Both the position numbers and the translations under genes were made by a program. A stretch of DNA of 64,000 nt, from the NCBI GenBank assembly GCA_007922195.1, contig ML681990.1, forward strand, positions 40,588,741 through 40,652,740, in the 5' to 3' direction. Positions 10,426-23,080 of the stretch are shown piece after piece; position 1 is the first letter of the stretch, and each line of letters opens with the position of its first letter. Source of the stretch: Podocnemis expansa (taxonomy: Eukaryota; Chordata; Testudines; Podocnemididae). The notes beneath the pieces are model-generated. The model searched no databases. It was given only the letters and a program-made list of their open reading frames with translations, and was not told where the DNA came from.

Positions 10426-12019
10426 GGAACTTTTAGTGCAAAAATGTAACTAGGTATCAGTGACTACAGAGCAGGATTTTTGTGCATCATGGGTCCCAAA
10501 TTGGGCCTTTGGCACTTTACAACAGGGACTTCGGTGCTTAGTTCCTTCTGTGCATTCAGTCCTTATGAGGTGATCGAAGATGGACAAAATGTAACTTAAA
10601 GTCCCTGATAGTAGTGGGGTGGGGGTGATGTCACCAAGGTATGATTTCCTTCCTGGGAGCATGGTCTGTAACTCTGCTGCTGTCAGCAGGCGAGAGTGTT
10701 TGGTGGTTGTCGCTGAAGGTCAGGAAATATTGACACATCTTGCAATCTTCTTTGGGGACCCAAGACAGTCAGTGATCCATGTCAATGTTAATGCTACACT
10801 TTCAAACTATGACTATGTCATCTTTGTTCTAAATGACCACAGCCACTTCCAATTTAAACTTACCACAAAATTATTCCATTTGCCTCTGAGGCCCTTCCCG
10901 GTCATACCCCCTTATACTTCTGTGATTTCCTATCTCCTGAGAGTCCATCCCTCCACTCTAACCCATCTGGTCTCCTTCAATCTGCCATGTCCTCCTCTTT
11001 GCCACAGGTAATTTTGACTTTCACTGCCCCTCTTCTCTGAAACTATGAGTTCCTTTTGACAACCTTCACTGATTTCTTATCCCTTTGTATAATGGACCTC
11101 AAAAATCACATCACTGGGAACCAGTAGGCGGTATGCTGCTCACCAGGTCCTCGTTCCATCTATCACGATTACCCCCAGTAATTACTGGTCGTCTTATTGA
11201 TTTCTGACTCTACCAATGAGTCCTATTCATTTCTCTGCTTGCAAACACTGTGCATTGTACGCTGCTGTATGAACTGGAGATAGGAAACACCACATACATT
11301 TTTCCAGGAGCATGTGCTTGAATTTACAAAGACGTCCATTTTGGGACTGCTGACAGCCCTTTTATGCTTGCTTTTGGTGAGCATTCTATCCACTTGATTT
11401 TACTTGCACGTGTACTTGTGTGTTTTTGAGTCACTTGAGTATTCCGCCTGGCTGGAGGTGCATTATATATGGATGTGAGCTTGCTTGTGATTCTTACGTC
11501 TACTTTCCTAAAGATCCTGGCATTTGAAGTCACTATTCATGGATCCAGCTGTCCCCTTATGGATTTGTCTGCCCCTTGGTTCCGACCAAATAAAGAATAA
11601 AGTCCTTGTTATTTGCTGCAGATGACCATCTACTATATGCTATAAATTAGCAAACTAAATTGAATTGTTATGATGTTATGATTTTAGTTATAACCTTACA
11701 GAATGTGATTTTTTTAAGTTGGATCTTGGACAAACCTGACTTATACTGCTATTGTAAAAATCACTTAGATAGCGACATTTCAGTCTGAAAATAGCTAAAA
11801 TTAACCGTATTTATCAGAATGGAAATGTAGGCAAAGCAGGTTGCCTGACAACTATGGAAATATAAATGCAGTATTTAATTAGACCAGAAGCATGTCTTTC
11901 ACCCTGAAATGAAATCTCAACATACAATTGGCCTTCTCTTTCTTGCCACTTGGTTCACTGCCCATTCAAAAAAAAAAAAAAAAAAAAGTTGGGTTAAATA
12001 AAAGCTTTTGGTTGACCTA
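10426..12019. other. Single-copy sequence
   Basis: The 130-codon frame at 10619-11011 is Ser/Pro/Leu-rich with no recognised domain. A poly-A run lies near 11970-11987. I cannot exclude a worn LINE fragment around 10860-11120. Confidence 0.4.
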
Positions 12020-12310
12020 CCAGTAAATTGAAATGTTGCATTTTGATTTTTTTTTCATTTTAAAAATATTTTTAGATTTTTAAAAGGAAATGTAAAGGAA
12101 ATTCAAAATTGAAATGTCATGTTCAGCCAAAAACATCAAAATGTTTGGTAGAAAAATGTCAGAAAGAAACATTTTGAATATTTTCAGAACAGTTCTTGGA
12201 CTGTTTTTTGGCTGAAACAATTTGGCTGAGTATCATGAATTCATAAAACATTTTGGTGTTGCTGAACATACAGTTTTTATCAAAAGTTTGACCAATTTTT
12301 TTTTTACCCA
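12020..12310. repeat. Old AT-rich interspersed repeat with CATTTTG/CAAAATG words
   Basis: Words such as CATTTTGATTTTT, AAAATGTTTGG, ACATTTTGAA and ACATTTTGGTG recur in both orientations. Similar wording occurs at about 16600-16960, 35610-35720 and 52390-52470. From memory this resembles a common old reptile repeat; no family name is assigned. Confidence 0.45.
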
Positions 12311-13255
12311 GCTATAAATGAGATTGGTTTTAGCTCATATGGATTAATTAACTCATTGTTTTAATTTAATCCATTATTTGTTTTGTATAATGCTCCCAAA
12401 GGCTCCAATCAGGGTCAGAGCCCCACTGCATGATGTGCTGTGTCAATAACTAAGGAAAAAAAACCCACAAAAACATTCATATATCACATGCATTACTTGA
12501 GTTGTCTCTCCTATTAATATGCAACATTTCTACTGAAATACCTGAAGTAAATGAAGCCTTACAATAGATTTCCCAAATAGTCTTCCCCCCTTTTATAGAC
12601 TCTCAGATTGTTGCTCCAGTTAAAGCGACAGTGTGATTTAAAACAGATTCAGTTAAACAAGTGTGAAAGACTGTATGAACACTCTGCTTGATTTAATCCA
12701 GGTTTGTTTCAGTCTAGCTTTAGTTGATTAGGAACAGGTTTAAGACAAACTGAAATGAGGCATTCTTAAATTTAAGACTTACGCTGACATAGCTATATTG
12801 GTTGGGGCAGGGAAAATTCCTCCTCCTTTATACCATCCCCTGGCAGTAAAAGCTATGTCAGCCAAACTACCAGTGTAGATGCAGCAATGCTGACAGAAGA
12901 GTTGTTCAAGTGGTATTCCTATACCCGCAGAAAAATTCCTTCTATTTTTGTTTGATGTGTTTACAGTAGCTCAGGGGGAATCAACCCTCTCAGTCTCCAG
13001 ACAAGGCTAGGAGAGTTCCTAGCTGAGCACAACATACTGATGCCTCCCATAGGGCCCACTGCCACGGAGGCTCCTCTGCCACTGAAGTTCCTACCTGGAG
13101 CCAGCACGTTTAGCTGTTGGTCAAGGTAGAGTGGCCCCTACTGCCAAGAAAGGAAGATTTCAGCTGCAGCTCTAAAAGGGCCAGCAGCATGAAATCAGCC
13201 TGCCACCACGGCTCTCCTTAGTTGTGGGGGGAGCTTTCAGAAGCAGGTTGATTTC
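12311..13255. other. Single-copy sequence with worn L2 tail and worn MITE fragments
   Basis: At about 12398-12445 GCTCCAATCAGGGTCAGAGC and TGATGTGCTGTGTCAA resemble the antisense 3-prime end of L2. At about 12640-12930 the words TTAAACAAGTGTGAAAGAC, GCTGACATAGCTATATTGG and CAGTGTAGATGCAG look like older relatives of the family M ends. No gene. Confidence 0.4.
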
Positions 13256-14656
13256 ATGTGATACACTCAGCCACTGTGCTGTGACACACTTTTGTGTCAC
13301 GACACAGCAGTGGAGAACTGCCGCAGCAGAGCACGGTGCCACTATAGGCTCTGTACTGCAGACATTGCCTAAAAAAAGGGATTGGCAACAGTTTGGCTGT
13401 ATGTAGGCACACCCCTCACTCTTTTTCTATCAAGGGTTTTTTCCCCCTTCTTAAGCTGTTCTCTCTTTCCCCTCTTTGTGCCTCATTTATCCTTCTGACT
13501 GCTCTGAGTGTGACTGCACCAGGGTGAACGTGATTTGAACACAGCTGACCAGTATAGGAGCACTGCACAAGGAACTGGACTAATCAGGAGGCTCATTAAG
13601 TCATTAAAAAAAAAATAAACAGATCACAAAACCTCAATGTGCACACCTATCCGTCTCTGGTCCTGGCCCGGTTATGTTTATGAAACAGCAGTTCTTATTA
13701 TACTTTGGAAGAAATGTCATAACAAGCAACTTGCTTCTGTAATATTTTCATTGCTGACCACAGAGGCTGGCATGAAAGGGTGAGAGCAAGGGAGCGATAA
13801 AGAGTTCTGTGGGCCTGATTCAGCTCACTGAAGTCACCCAAAAGCCCCATTCACATCAGTGGGAATGAGACTGCTTTATGGATCTTATTTGTAGAGGTAC
13901 TGAGCACCTAGGTCCAGATTCTCAAACATGCACTGATTTCAGTAGGTCTTAGACACATACTTTGAGGAGCTGGACCCAAGCCCCTTCTGAAATCAGTGAG
14001 AGCTTTCAGCACCTCTGAAAATCAAGTCTTGTATCAGGGCTGCCTAACCTGGGGTGCCCGCACCCAAAGGAAGTCCAGGGGGTGCAGGAATAACGTGACC
14101 TAAAAGCACAATCAAAACTGATATCCATTGGGGGGTGTGTGTGTGTGTGTGTGTGGATTACCATATATTGCTGTGGTGGATGTGGGGCCTCTAAAAGGTA
14201 AAGAACATCTGCCCCATATTTTTAGAGTCCAGAATGCACTTAGACATACAAACAATTTAGTAAAATAAAGATACCTGACTTATACTTTCTCTTCTAGGCC
14301 TGAAATAGGCTGAACCTTTTTCCCAAGGAGAAAGAGGGCTCTTCCAGTAAGTGAGCTGCACCCTCTATTTATCTGTTGGCTCAGTTGCATACAATGGAGA
14401 GCTCCAGTACCAGAATGACCATGAAATATAAACACATATTTCCTTTATACACAGGGCATGCAATTGGTTACATAGGAAATGAAGACTAAATTTCATAAAT
14501 AAGAATATAGAATAAGGAGTTGGATGAGACAGATGTGAAACCAATTTTTTTTTTTTCATTCTTGGCAAAAAGTAGAGTTTGAATGAGATGCAGCAGTTTA
14601 ATTACATGGCTTCTACCATGGGTTTAACCTACAAATGTGTCAATTTATGACACAAT
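13256..14656. other. Mostly single-copy; hAT end, (GT)n tract, worn repeats
   Basis: About 13260-13330 contains GTGTCACGACACAGCAGTGG and GAGAACTGCCGCAG, resembling the right end of the hAT MITE type at 5799. About 13810-14030 holds old interspersed wording (TGGGAATGAGACTGC, CCAGATTCTCAAACATGC). CAGGGCTGCCTAACCTGG at 14038 resembles a hAT left end, and a (GT)n tract occupies about 14136-14154. Confidence 0.4.
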
Positions 14657-16053
14657 GGGTACGTCTACACTTATAAGTTACAGCTAGTCCTCACTTAGTG
14701 ACCTACTCATTTAGTGACCCCTCAGAGTTATGACCGGCTCTCTGATGAGTTGGTATTATGGCGATGTACGAGAACTCGCATCAACTCTCTCAGATTACCT
14801 ATATTTACAGTACACTATGCAAACTAAGTTCAGTACATTAGAGCTTAAAACATTTAAAATATATATGAAAAATGTTATAAATGATGCAAAGGTGACATTA
14901 AAACTATCTACCGATGGTTGAAAAACCCACTACCAGTAAAGTACATTATGCCTGAAATACCGGTAAGGGCTGCTCCTTGTTTAGTGACCAATTCGTTTAT
15001 CAACCGGGTTTCAGGAACGGAACCCGGTCACTAAGTGAGGACTACCTGTATTTCGAATTAAGGAGGCTTAATTCAAAATAACTTATACCCTGGCCAAGGA
15101 GGCATTTTATTGTATCCAATTAAGAAGCTCCCCAATTCGAAATAAGGAATCACTATTTTGATATAATAAAATGTCCTTTTACTTTGAATTATTTCTTAAT
15201 TTGAAGTTGTGAGTTTGAACTAACCCTATTTTAGCTGGGGAGTTAATGGGCTTTCTGGCTGGGGACAAGGGAGTCCTGCGAGGGGCTCCTGTGACTCTCT
15301 TCTGCCTGGACCTGTGGCTCCCAGCAAGAAGGAAGCTGTGCTCCCTTGTTCCTGGGACTGCACGGGTCCAAGGGAGAAGGGAGCACAGCTCTCTTCTTTT
15401 GGGAATCCGTGGTTCCCCAGGAGAAGGGGGCCTCCAGGGCTCTCAGGACATGGGAGCCCCATGGAAGACAGCTGCTGGGACTCCCTGGATCCCTGCCTGG
15501 CAGGCTGCTTTCCTTGCTGGGGTAGGGATCCCCCAGTGGTCTGCCTTCCCCACCAGCCGGCTCAGAACCCGATCTGGTTCTGAGCTGCTTGCACACGGTG
15601 CAAGCAGCTCTGAATCTGGCCAATTTTATGACTGAAATTGACCAGGCTTGGAGCTGCTTGCACTGCGCGTAAACAGCTCAGAGCCAGATCAGGGTCCGAG
15701 CCGGCCAGCAGGGAGAGCTGCCCATGGGAGGATCCCTGCCCCCAGAGGGAAAGTGTCCTACTAGGGGATCCCTGCCCCTGGCAGGGAAAGCAGCCCACCA
15801 GGACATCGCTTCCCACAGTGGGGAAAACAGCCTGCTGGCCGGGGACTCCTGTATCCAGGGCGTCATCTGTGGGGCTCCCCCAACAAGGAAGCCCCAGTGG
15901 CTGCTTCTCTAGTGCTCCCTGGACAGTGGAGCCCCAGCAGCTGCCTTCCTGGGGGCTCCCCTTCTCCCAGGGAACTGTGGCTCCCTTCTAATGTAAACTC
16001 TCTAACTCGAATTAATAAATCCTGCTTTAATTTGAACTAAGAGTCTAGTGAAA
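14657..16053. mobile_element. Family M MITE, AATTCGAATTAA subfamily, with GC-rich core
   Basis: The left end GGGTACGTCTACACTTATAAG is interrupted by the Tigger-like insertion and resumes as TTTCGAATTAAGGAGGCTT. AT-rich arms enclose a GC-rich core (about 15235-15990) of CTCCC/GGGAG-type words with no lasting single frame; the overlapping frames there all lack motifs. The right terminal repeat is not recognisable, so the right border is approximate. The core is related to those at 23270-23720 and 31910-32240. Confidence 0.6.
14681..15048. mobile_element. Non-autonomous Tigger-like (Tc1/mariner superfamily) element, copy 1
   Basis: It is 368 bp with ends CAGCTAGTCCTCACTTAGTG and CACTAAGTGAGGACTACCTG and lies between TA dinucleotides (14679-14680, 15049-15050). 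TA duplication plus CAG-starting inverted repeats indicate the Tc1/mariner superfamily, Tigger-like. It encodes only a 63-codon frame beginning MTGSLMSWYYGDVRELASTL, not a transposase, so it was moved in trans. It sits inside the MITE at 14657. Confidence 0.85.
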
Positions 16054-16206
16054 TAATGGGATTGATATAGATAGTGGTTAAACTTCACTGACTTAGAATG
16101 CTTAGTGACTGCTGTAGTGTTAAACCCAAGTCCATTAGGTAGCAAATTGAACATTTTGTTTTCCATTGTGTTAGACATTGCAGTAGCTTCTTCAGTGTTT
16201 TGACTA

Positions 16207-16574
16207 CAGCTAGTCCTCACTTAGTGACCTACTCGTTTAGTGACCCCTCAGAGTTATGACCAGCTCTCTGATGAATTGGTATTATGGCGATGTACGAGAA
16301 CTCGCATCAACTCTCTCAGATTACCTATATTTACAGTACACTATGCAAACTAAGTTCAGTACATTAGAGCTTAAAACATTTAAAATATATATTAAAAATG
16401 TTATAAATGATGCAAAGGTGACATTAAAACTATCTACCGATGGTTGAAAAACCCACTACCAGTAAAGTACATTATGCTTGAAATACCGGTAAGGGCTGCT
16501 CCTCGTTTAGTGACCAATTCGTTTATCAACCGGGTTTCAGGAACGGAACCCGGTCACTAAGTGAGGACTACCTG
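16207..16574. mobile_element. Non-autonomous Tigger-like element, copy 2
   Basis: It is exactly 368 bp, the same length as copy 1, with the same ends and flanking TA at 16205-16206 and 16575-16576. By eye only about six or seven base differences separate the copies (near 98% identity), so they are young or recently exchanged. Confidence 0.85.
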
Positions 16575-16576
16575 TA

Positions 16577-18446
16577 TTTTTTTTAAGTTATCTTTGGTGG
16601 TAATAAATTTTATTGTTCACAAATAAAACAACTCAAAAATTTTCCATTACGTTTTATTTTTGACAAATGATTTTATTTGTTAGAATTCTCATTTTATAAA
16701 AATCACAATATAACAAACAATTTTGGGTTTTTGTTTTCGCCCTCTTTTTCCCTTGTTCCCTCTTCTTTGTTTTGCCTGAAAAGAGCTGAAAAGAGGGGAG
16801 GGGGATTGACTGTGAGGAAACATCTAAAAACTTAGAGAAAATGACAAGTTTATGTTTTCAAACTCCTTTTTACTGAAATATGTGGAAATTCTCAAAAATC
16901 TTCATGAACATTTTCAAGTCTTTTTTTCTTTTTTCCCCAGTTTTTGACAAGCTTTGTTACTGAAAGGTGCTATCTGTGACAGTTTGTGGTAACTGAAGTT
17001 GTTTGTTTAAGCTGAGAACAGTTACGAGCAATGGCAGCTAAAACTTCCTCAAACTACCTACCTTCAATTTGCCTCAGCATTGCTGTGGAAGGGCCAGCTC
17101 TAGTGGTAGAGGGCATGCTACCAAATAATGCTATTTACCCAGGTGCGGTAGATTTTCTAATGCAGAAATCGGAGCACTAGGACTACTGTTCTCTTCAACA
17201 TAAATAGCAATCAGCTATTAGCTCGCTCTTATTATGCATAAGTATGCAAAACAATAAATGCAATACAATGACAACTTACTGTGAATCTGAAAATCTGCTT
17301 TTTTGATCTGACCCAAAGCCTAATCCAGTCAATAGACTTGCTCACCACTTTGAAAATTAGATCACTTATTTAGATGCCTGAATGCCCTTTAAGACACCTA
17401 TTTCTGAAAGTTATGGAGTAGTCACATACAGAATAACCACACCCCATATTTGCCATTGGAAAGGAGATTGCATACCTTGGACTTAATCAATGTTTTAGCT
17501 GAACGAAACATGGTACCATGATTGAAACACAGCTTTAAAACAGTGGACCATGGCTATTTACAGCCAATAAAACCTAGAGGCACAATACTTTCTACATTTT
17601 TAGTTCCTTATTTCATAGTGTTCACATGAAGATTGTTTTCTTTTAGGAGTCAGAAACTTACTAGAATCAGGTTACAAATATGCATTAAGATGGCTGGAGA
17701 GAGACAAGACACAGCTGCTGTCTGTATGAAGTTTTTCTGGAGATGGGTATAGGGCATTTGAAGCCCAACACTGCAATAATTGCAGCTGGTAAATTTACTG
17801 ATCGATCTAGTAGCAGATTGATTGAACTGAGCAATGAATGAGGCACGGACCACGACGACTGATGCATAATATCCTTTTAATTATTTGAGCATTACCCTCT
17901 TGATTAAAGCAAGTTGTAGTAACTGCATCACAAAGAAAGCTGATTATTTGGATAATGAGATGTTTCTGTCCCTCTCCTCTAATAGCTCCTTTCCTCAGGT
18001 GAAATCCTGATGCCACTGAAGTCAATGACAAAGGTCTCATTGACTTTCATGGAGACAGGATTTGACATCATATTGTTTACTCTGATTATTTAGCTGTCAG
18101 CTTCCTCTGTTCTCATTTTTCTGAGCCATCTCTTACGCTCTCAAGCCATCCTTTTCATGACAACCACAGCATCTTGGTAGCCATTTCTAAACATATGTAA
18201 ATGATATATGCATAGAATAAGTACAAAGTCAGAGCCCTGTCGAGCAGTAATCCACTGGTAGAGACATCAGTTAGCATATGTAAAAACATCATTTAGTGAA
18301 GAATCCAGGTGAACACATATTGTTTATGTAGGGTGAAGTGTATTCTGGTGAAAAAGGCAAAAGTAAGTTTCTCTGCATTAAGGAGACCCCTTTTGGGGGC
18401 TCTAGGGTACATGCCAATTGGAGTGACTTCCTTGAGGTGCCCAGGG
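16577..18446. other. Single-copy sequence; AT-rich repeat in first 400 bp
   Basis: About 16600-16960 repeats the AT-rich wording of 12020-12310. At about 17990-18065 GTGAAATCCTGATGCCACTG and CATTGACTTTCATGGAGAC resemble old interspersed fragments common in reptiles. No exon supported. Confidence 0.4.
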
Positions 18447-19560
18447 CCAACTCTAGAGCAAATGGCATCCTAGGTAAGCAGTAACTTTTGTGCCCACCTC
18501 CATTTGTTTAGCTTCTGAATACCTTATTTTTAATTCCAATTGTAGGCCATTTTGTAACTTTGAGGCATGATTTGGATGGTTTGTCTCTGTCATATAAGAT
18601 GATAAAGGGCAGACTAGGATTTAGAAATTGGTGTTTAGTGGGGTTAAACTATGATTTGGCAGGCACTGGCACCCTCCAGAATTTCCAGGCCCCCTTCACA
18701 CTTGGCTGGGCCCCCTTCATGCAGGTCCAGGCCCCCTTTCCTGCACGTCCAGGCCCCGTACACCCACCCCAGCTTCTGGCCCCAAAATACCTACCACCCA
18801 CCCCAGCTACTGCCACCCAAATGCCTGCCCCCATTAGACCCCTGTTTTGCCACTTCTTCTTCAGTCCCCATTCCCTAAGCTCCCTGCCCCTATGTCCCTA
18901 CTCCAGCGCTCCTAATTCCCCACCTCCAGCTCCCCCGTCTTCACTCCATCTCCTTCAGCCCCCCAATCCCCTCCACACATTCCTAGCCCCCCTTAGTTCC
19001 CTTGTCCCCATTCTCCCACTCCAACCCCTTCAGCCCCCCCAACTCAGGGCTGGTGCTACACGGTAAGCAGCCCCTGTGTTGCAGCGGGGCACTGGTATTT
19101 GAGGGGCGCCAAAAGGAGACAGTGCTGTTGCGCTTCCCTGAGGATGTCACTCGTCTGCGTTGGCGTCGCTCTGCTGCGGGGGGGTGCCACAATCCCCAGC
19201 CCCATTCCTGTCCCAACTCCCTTCACACCTCCCCAGCCCACTATCCTGACTCCTTCTTCACTCCCCCACACCCTTTCCCCTCTGGAGCCAGACTGTCCCC
19301 AACCCCTGGGCCCCCTTACCCATGCTGCCGAGGAGCTGGGCCACACTGGGCAGGAAGAAGGGAGACTGCAGCACCACCCACCTGGCCAGTGACAGGTGGC
19401 ATGGGCCTGAGACTGGGTCCAGGCTGCACACACTGCCTGAGCCCAGCAGGAAGGGGTGGCGCCAGTGCAGGCACCAGGAAGGGGGGGCTGGCTGGGTTTC
19501 CTCCAGCCCATAGCCCCTTCCTTGAGCCAGCTCTGGAGGGAATGTGCAGGAGCGCTGCAT
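18447..19560. mobile_element. hAT-like left ends with strongly C-rich interior
   Basis: CAGGGCCAACTCTAGAGC at 18447 and CAGGGCTGGTGCTACACGG near 19043 resemble CAGGGCC-type hAT ends seen at 55838 and 62586. Between and after them lies a C-rich plus strand (CCCC, GCCCCC, CCCAGC repeated). Right ends and duplications were not located. Long Pro/Ser or Trp/Gly frames (up to 195 codons) are by-products of composition. Confidence 0.4.
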
Positions 19561-19564
19561 TCTG

Positions 19565-21310
19565 GCATATTCCTCTATTTTTAGCTTAGCTTAGGCTTAA
19601 TCCTCTTCGTACCTAAGTGGTACATAAGGTGTCTACTAGAGACCTCCACTGCTGTCGATTGGCCGTCTGTTCGGTGTTGTTCCAGGTTAGACACTGCGCT
19701 TTCATTTCTTTTTCTACTGTTCTCCGTCAGGTTTCTCTTGCACAGCCACATTTTCTTTTACCATCAGCTGTCCGATGGAGGGCCGTTTTTGGTGGTGCTC
19801 CTGGCTGCATTCTGCACACATGCCCTAGCCATTTCCATCTTCTCTTCCTGATTATAATGGCGAAACTTGCGCAGCTAGTTTTTATGAGAAGTTCTTCACT
19901 GATGATTCTATTTGGCCAGAATATCTGTAAAATTTTTCTTAGACATTTATTTTGGAAGGTCTCTAGTTTCTTCTTTATATTTGCTGATGCCTTCCAGCAT
20001 TCGCTCCCATAGAGTAGAACCGAGAGGACGTTACTTCTGTAAATTCTTAGTTTTGTATTCTTGCTCAGAACCTTTGATTTCCAGATTCCTTTTAGCATGG
20101 CAAAGGCTTGATTTGCTTTGTTGATTCGGTTCTTCACATCCTTTTTAGTATCTCCATCAGCTGTGACTAGGCTGCCAAGGTAGGTAAATGCTTGGACTTT
20201 TTCAACTTCTTTATTGTCGATTGTGATGGGATCTATTGACTTGCTGTTCTGTCTCATTTCTTTTGTTTTACCTGTGTTTACTTTCAGTCCTATTGTTTGT
20301 GCAGTTGCATTTAGTTTGTCTGTCTTCTCTTGTGCATTCTTGTGTTGGCTGGATAGTACAACAATGTCATCTGCATAATCTAAGTCTTCTAGTGCTGAAG
20401 TAATTGTCCAGTGGATTCCTCTTTTTTTGTCTTTTGTTGTTTCTTTCATGAGCCAATCCATGGCCAGGATGAATAAAAATGGTGACAGAATACATCCTTG
20501 CTTAACACCGGTTGTAATGCTGAAGCTGTCTGTTAGCCTGGTGTTACTACACAACACCTGGCAGTGAAAATCCTTGTACTGCGCTCTTATTACATTTACT
20601 ATTTTCTTTGGTATTCCATAGTGGTGCATGATTTTCCATAGCGATTCTCGGTGTAGGCTAGCAAAAGGCTTTCTCAAAGTTGATGAAAATGGCAAAGAGC
20701 GTGCTATTCCATTCCGCACTTTGTTCTATTATCTGCCGTAAGGTAAATATCTGATCACTGCACGACTTCCCTTTTCTAAAACCCGCTTGTTCTTGCCTAA
20801 TGATGTTGTCAAGAGTTGCAGTGAGCCTTTTCAAAATGATTCGGCTGAAGATTTTGCTGGTTTGAGGTAGCAAAGTTATACCTCGCCAGTTATTACAGTC
20901 TCCCAGGTCACCTCTCTTTGGTAGTTTGAAGATTATTCCTTTCTTCCATTCTTCTGGTGTTTCTTCTGTATCCCATATTTTCTGGAAGATCTTGCAGAGA
21001 AGGTTTGGGATTTCTTCAACCTCCAACTTCAGCATTTTGGGGCAGATCCCATCGTATCCTGGGGCCTTACCATTTTTTTGCTGTTTGATGGCTTCTTTGA
21101 CTTCTGTTACTGTGATGGAGCCGAGGTTAATGTCTAGATCTTCTTCACTTTCCGGAATATTAGCCAGTACTGGTGGATCTGTCCGGTTGAGCAGCTGCTT
21201 GAAATATTCCTTCCATCTCTCTGCTTTCTTCTGTGATGATGCTCCCATCTTGTGCTTTTAGGGGAAGATCTTGGCTGGTATCCCTATATCCCGTTAACCT
21301 TTTGGTGATT
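19565..21310 (-). pseudogene. RTE-like non-LTR retrotransposon, reverse transcriptase pseudogene
   Basis: Two minus-strand frames (21248-20658, 196 codons; 20719-19727, 330 codons) together give a reverse transcriptase: NWRGITLLPQTSK and QAGFRKGKSCSDQI in the first, then GVKQGCILSPFLF, the catalytic YADD (codons at 20377-20366) and a YLGSLVTADG block in the second. A frameshift near 20,665 falls in the FEKAF segment that should hold the first catalytic Asp; another shift lies near 21,235. Past the annotated stop, KEMKAQCLTW and WRSLVDTLC continue in frame to about 19615, so that stop looks like a Trp-to-stop change. The 3-prime end carries a short TAAGC repeat, a habit of RTE-type LINEs. The endonuclease domain is absent. 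Family choice is by pattern only. Confidence 0.8.
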
Positions 21311-21600
21311 TTTGTAGACAGCATTTAGGTAGATCACACTTTGACTGGACTCTACCCCTCGACCTGTCCGACATGGGTGACCCTCCCAGGAGTTAAGACT
21401 CCAGTCTGCGTAGCTCTGGGGGTCACTGAGATACACAAGCCCCCTGACCATGGCAAGGTGGTGATCCATCAGGAAGCCCCGGAAATGCTGCACCCCCTAA
21501 AAATAGGGGGCCCTGGAATGCTGTTCCAGGGCATTCCCTCTTACTTTAACCCCTGGATTTAGTGTAAATAGTGTTACACTAGGTGACACTCTTAGAATGC
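21311..21600 (-). repeat. Probable 5-prime part of the same RTE-like LINE
   Basis: The minus-strand text (CCTTGCCATGGTCAGGGGG, AACTCCTGGGAGGGTCACCC, GGACAGGTCGAGGGGTAGAG) abuts the reverse transcriptase with no endonuclease between. From memory such wording occurs at the start of this LINE group. If so, the copy has an internal deletion, not a simple 5-prime truncation. Low certainty. Confidence 0.35.
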
Positions 21601-21960
21601 TAAACTTAGTTCAGTGGCCCCTAAACTTTACTTCTCATTTCCCCCTGCTCCCCACCCCCCCGTAATAGAATGTCTCCATGTCACAGTTGGGCTACGATCT
21701 GTGGTGGAGGCTGGGAGCAGAGCTGTGGGAGGCAGCTGGGGCTGAGAGCAGGGGCCAAGAGAGGAGGCTGCATCCAAGAACTGGGGCCAGCAGCTGAGTT
21801 GCAGCTGGGAGCAGGGATGTGGCTGGGGGGCTGACAGGGGAGCCAGAGCTGCAGCTGCAGCAGGTGGCTGGGGCTGAGTTAGGGTGGGATCGTACTCCCT
21901 CCCCACCCCCTTATGGCCTGGTCTGCACCTGCCAGACATTCCTCTATACCCCATTGGTGA
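21601..21960. other. GC-rich stretch, possible hAT interior
   Basis: TCAGTGGCCCCTAAACTTT near 21610 resembles a hAT end; GCAGCTGGGGCTGAGAGCAG-type words follow. No matching right end or duplication was found. Confidence 0.3.
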
Positions 21961-23080
21961 TCCCTGCCCTAGTCCTTTAGTTCAAAGGGATGCTTTTCTC
22001 ACCTTTGCCCTTGTGAACTGAAGCATGGTGTCAGAGAGATCCACAACTGGCCACTGGCATTTTCAAGTGATAAAATAGCAAGTGATGTCAGTATTGATCG
22101 AGACACATTTTAATGAATCTGAGGTTCGAAAATCTTCCCTGACCACTCGCTAATGTGACCAATAGTATAAACAGAATCGGCAAAGCTATCCACGTTATTT
22201 AAAGTATTCTTCAGCTCTGCGTAATGAATGAATTGGAGAACTTGGACTGGAGAGAGCTTCCCATGTGACAAAATGGATGGATGCTGTCCAATTCAACAAA
22301 GAGATCTTTTATCATTAACATCTGAACATTTCCCATATGTTAGCATCCAGTGTAGATCGATCAACACAATTGCTTGAGGCTGTTTTCCGATATGCTGGAA
22401 GCTTACTAAAGTACCACCCCCGACTCCAGGTCTTTTTGTGGTACTTCATTTGTCCAAGCATTTCTTTGCTGGACACTTGAGCAGAGTGAAAGAGTGAACA
22501 AAAAAAACTCCCTCTTGAATATTTTTTCCAAACTTTCCCATCATCTCATCTCTGCCCTTGTAGCCTAATTGTCTCTTATTCTGATGAATTTGAGTTTCCT
22601 TGAAGACAGGCTCAACTCCTGAGTTTTCTACCATTTCTTTGGCAGAGTGATAGCATCTTTAAATCCATTGTCTCTGTAGACCACAATGAAATCAAGGCAG
22701 TTTCTCATCAAAATAGTAGTAGTTGTGATAGCTATTGATTAAGTTTTTAATGTCTTGCTTACAGCACCTACCCAGAACAAGCTATCATGCCAAACTACAG
22801 CTGAGGCCAGAATTTTGAAGTTAGTGATCTGGTCTACCAGGCATTGTGTCTCATGCAGATTTCAGCCTTGCCTTTATTCAACTGAGTCAGTCGTAAACCT
22901 AGGTCACTTGGTACCTCACCAGCTTTATGCTGTCAACACAGCTCTTCCTGTGAGTGTCACTTAGCAACAGCATAGTCTGATTTGTAACATTGTTCATGAG
23001 GATCTTCCACATGATAATTGATGCTTAAAACAAGAGGAATATCCTTTGCACTATTCAAAAGAGAGATACTGAATCTAAAA
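21961..23080. other. Single-copy sequence
   Basis: No supported feature; short motif-less frames only. Confidence 0.45.

Noticed and set aside
15226..15991. Overlapping frames suggesting a gene
   Set aside because: They lie in the GC-rich core of a MITE with AT-rich arms; similar cores at 23 kb and 32 kb read in different frames.
18560..19589. Long open frames (up to 195 codons) on both strands
   Set aside because: They are Pro/Ser-rich or Gly/Trp-rich readings of C-rich DNA, overlap each other in several frames and have no motif.
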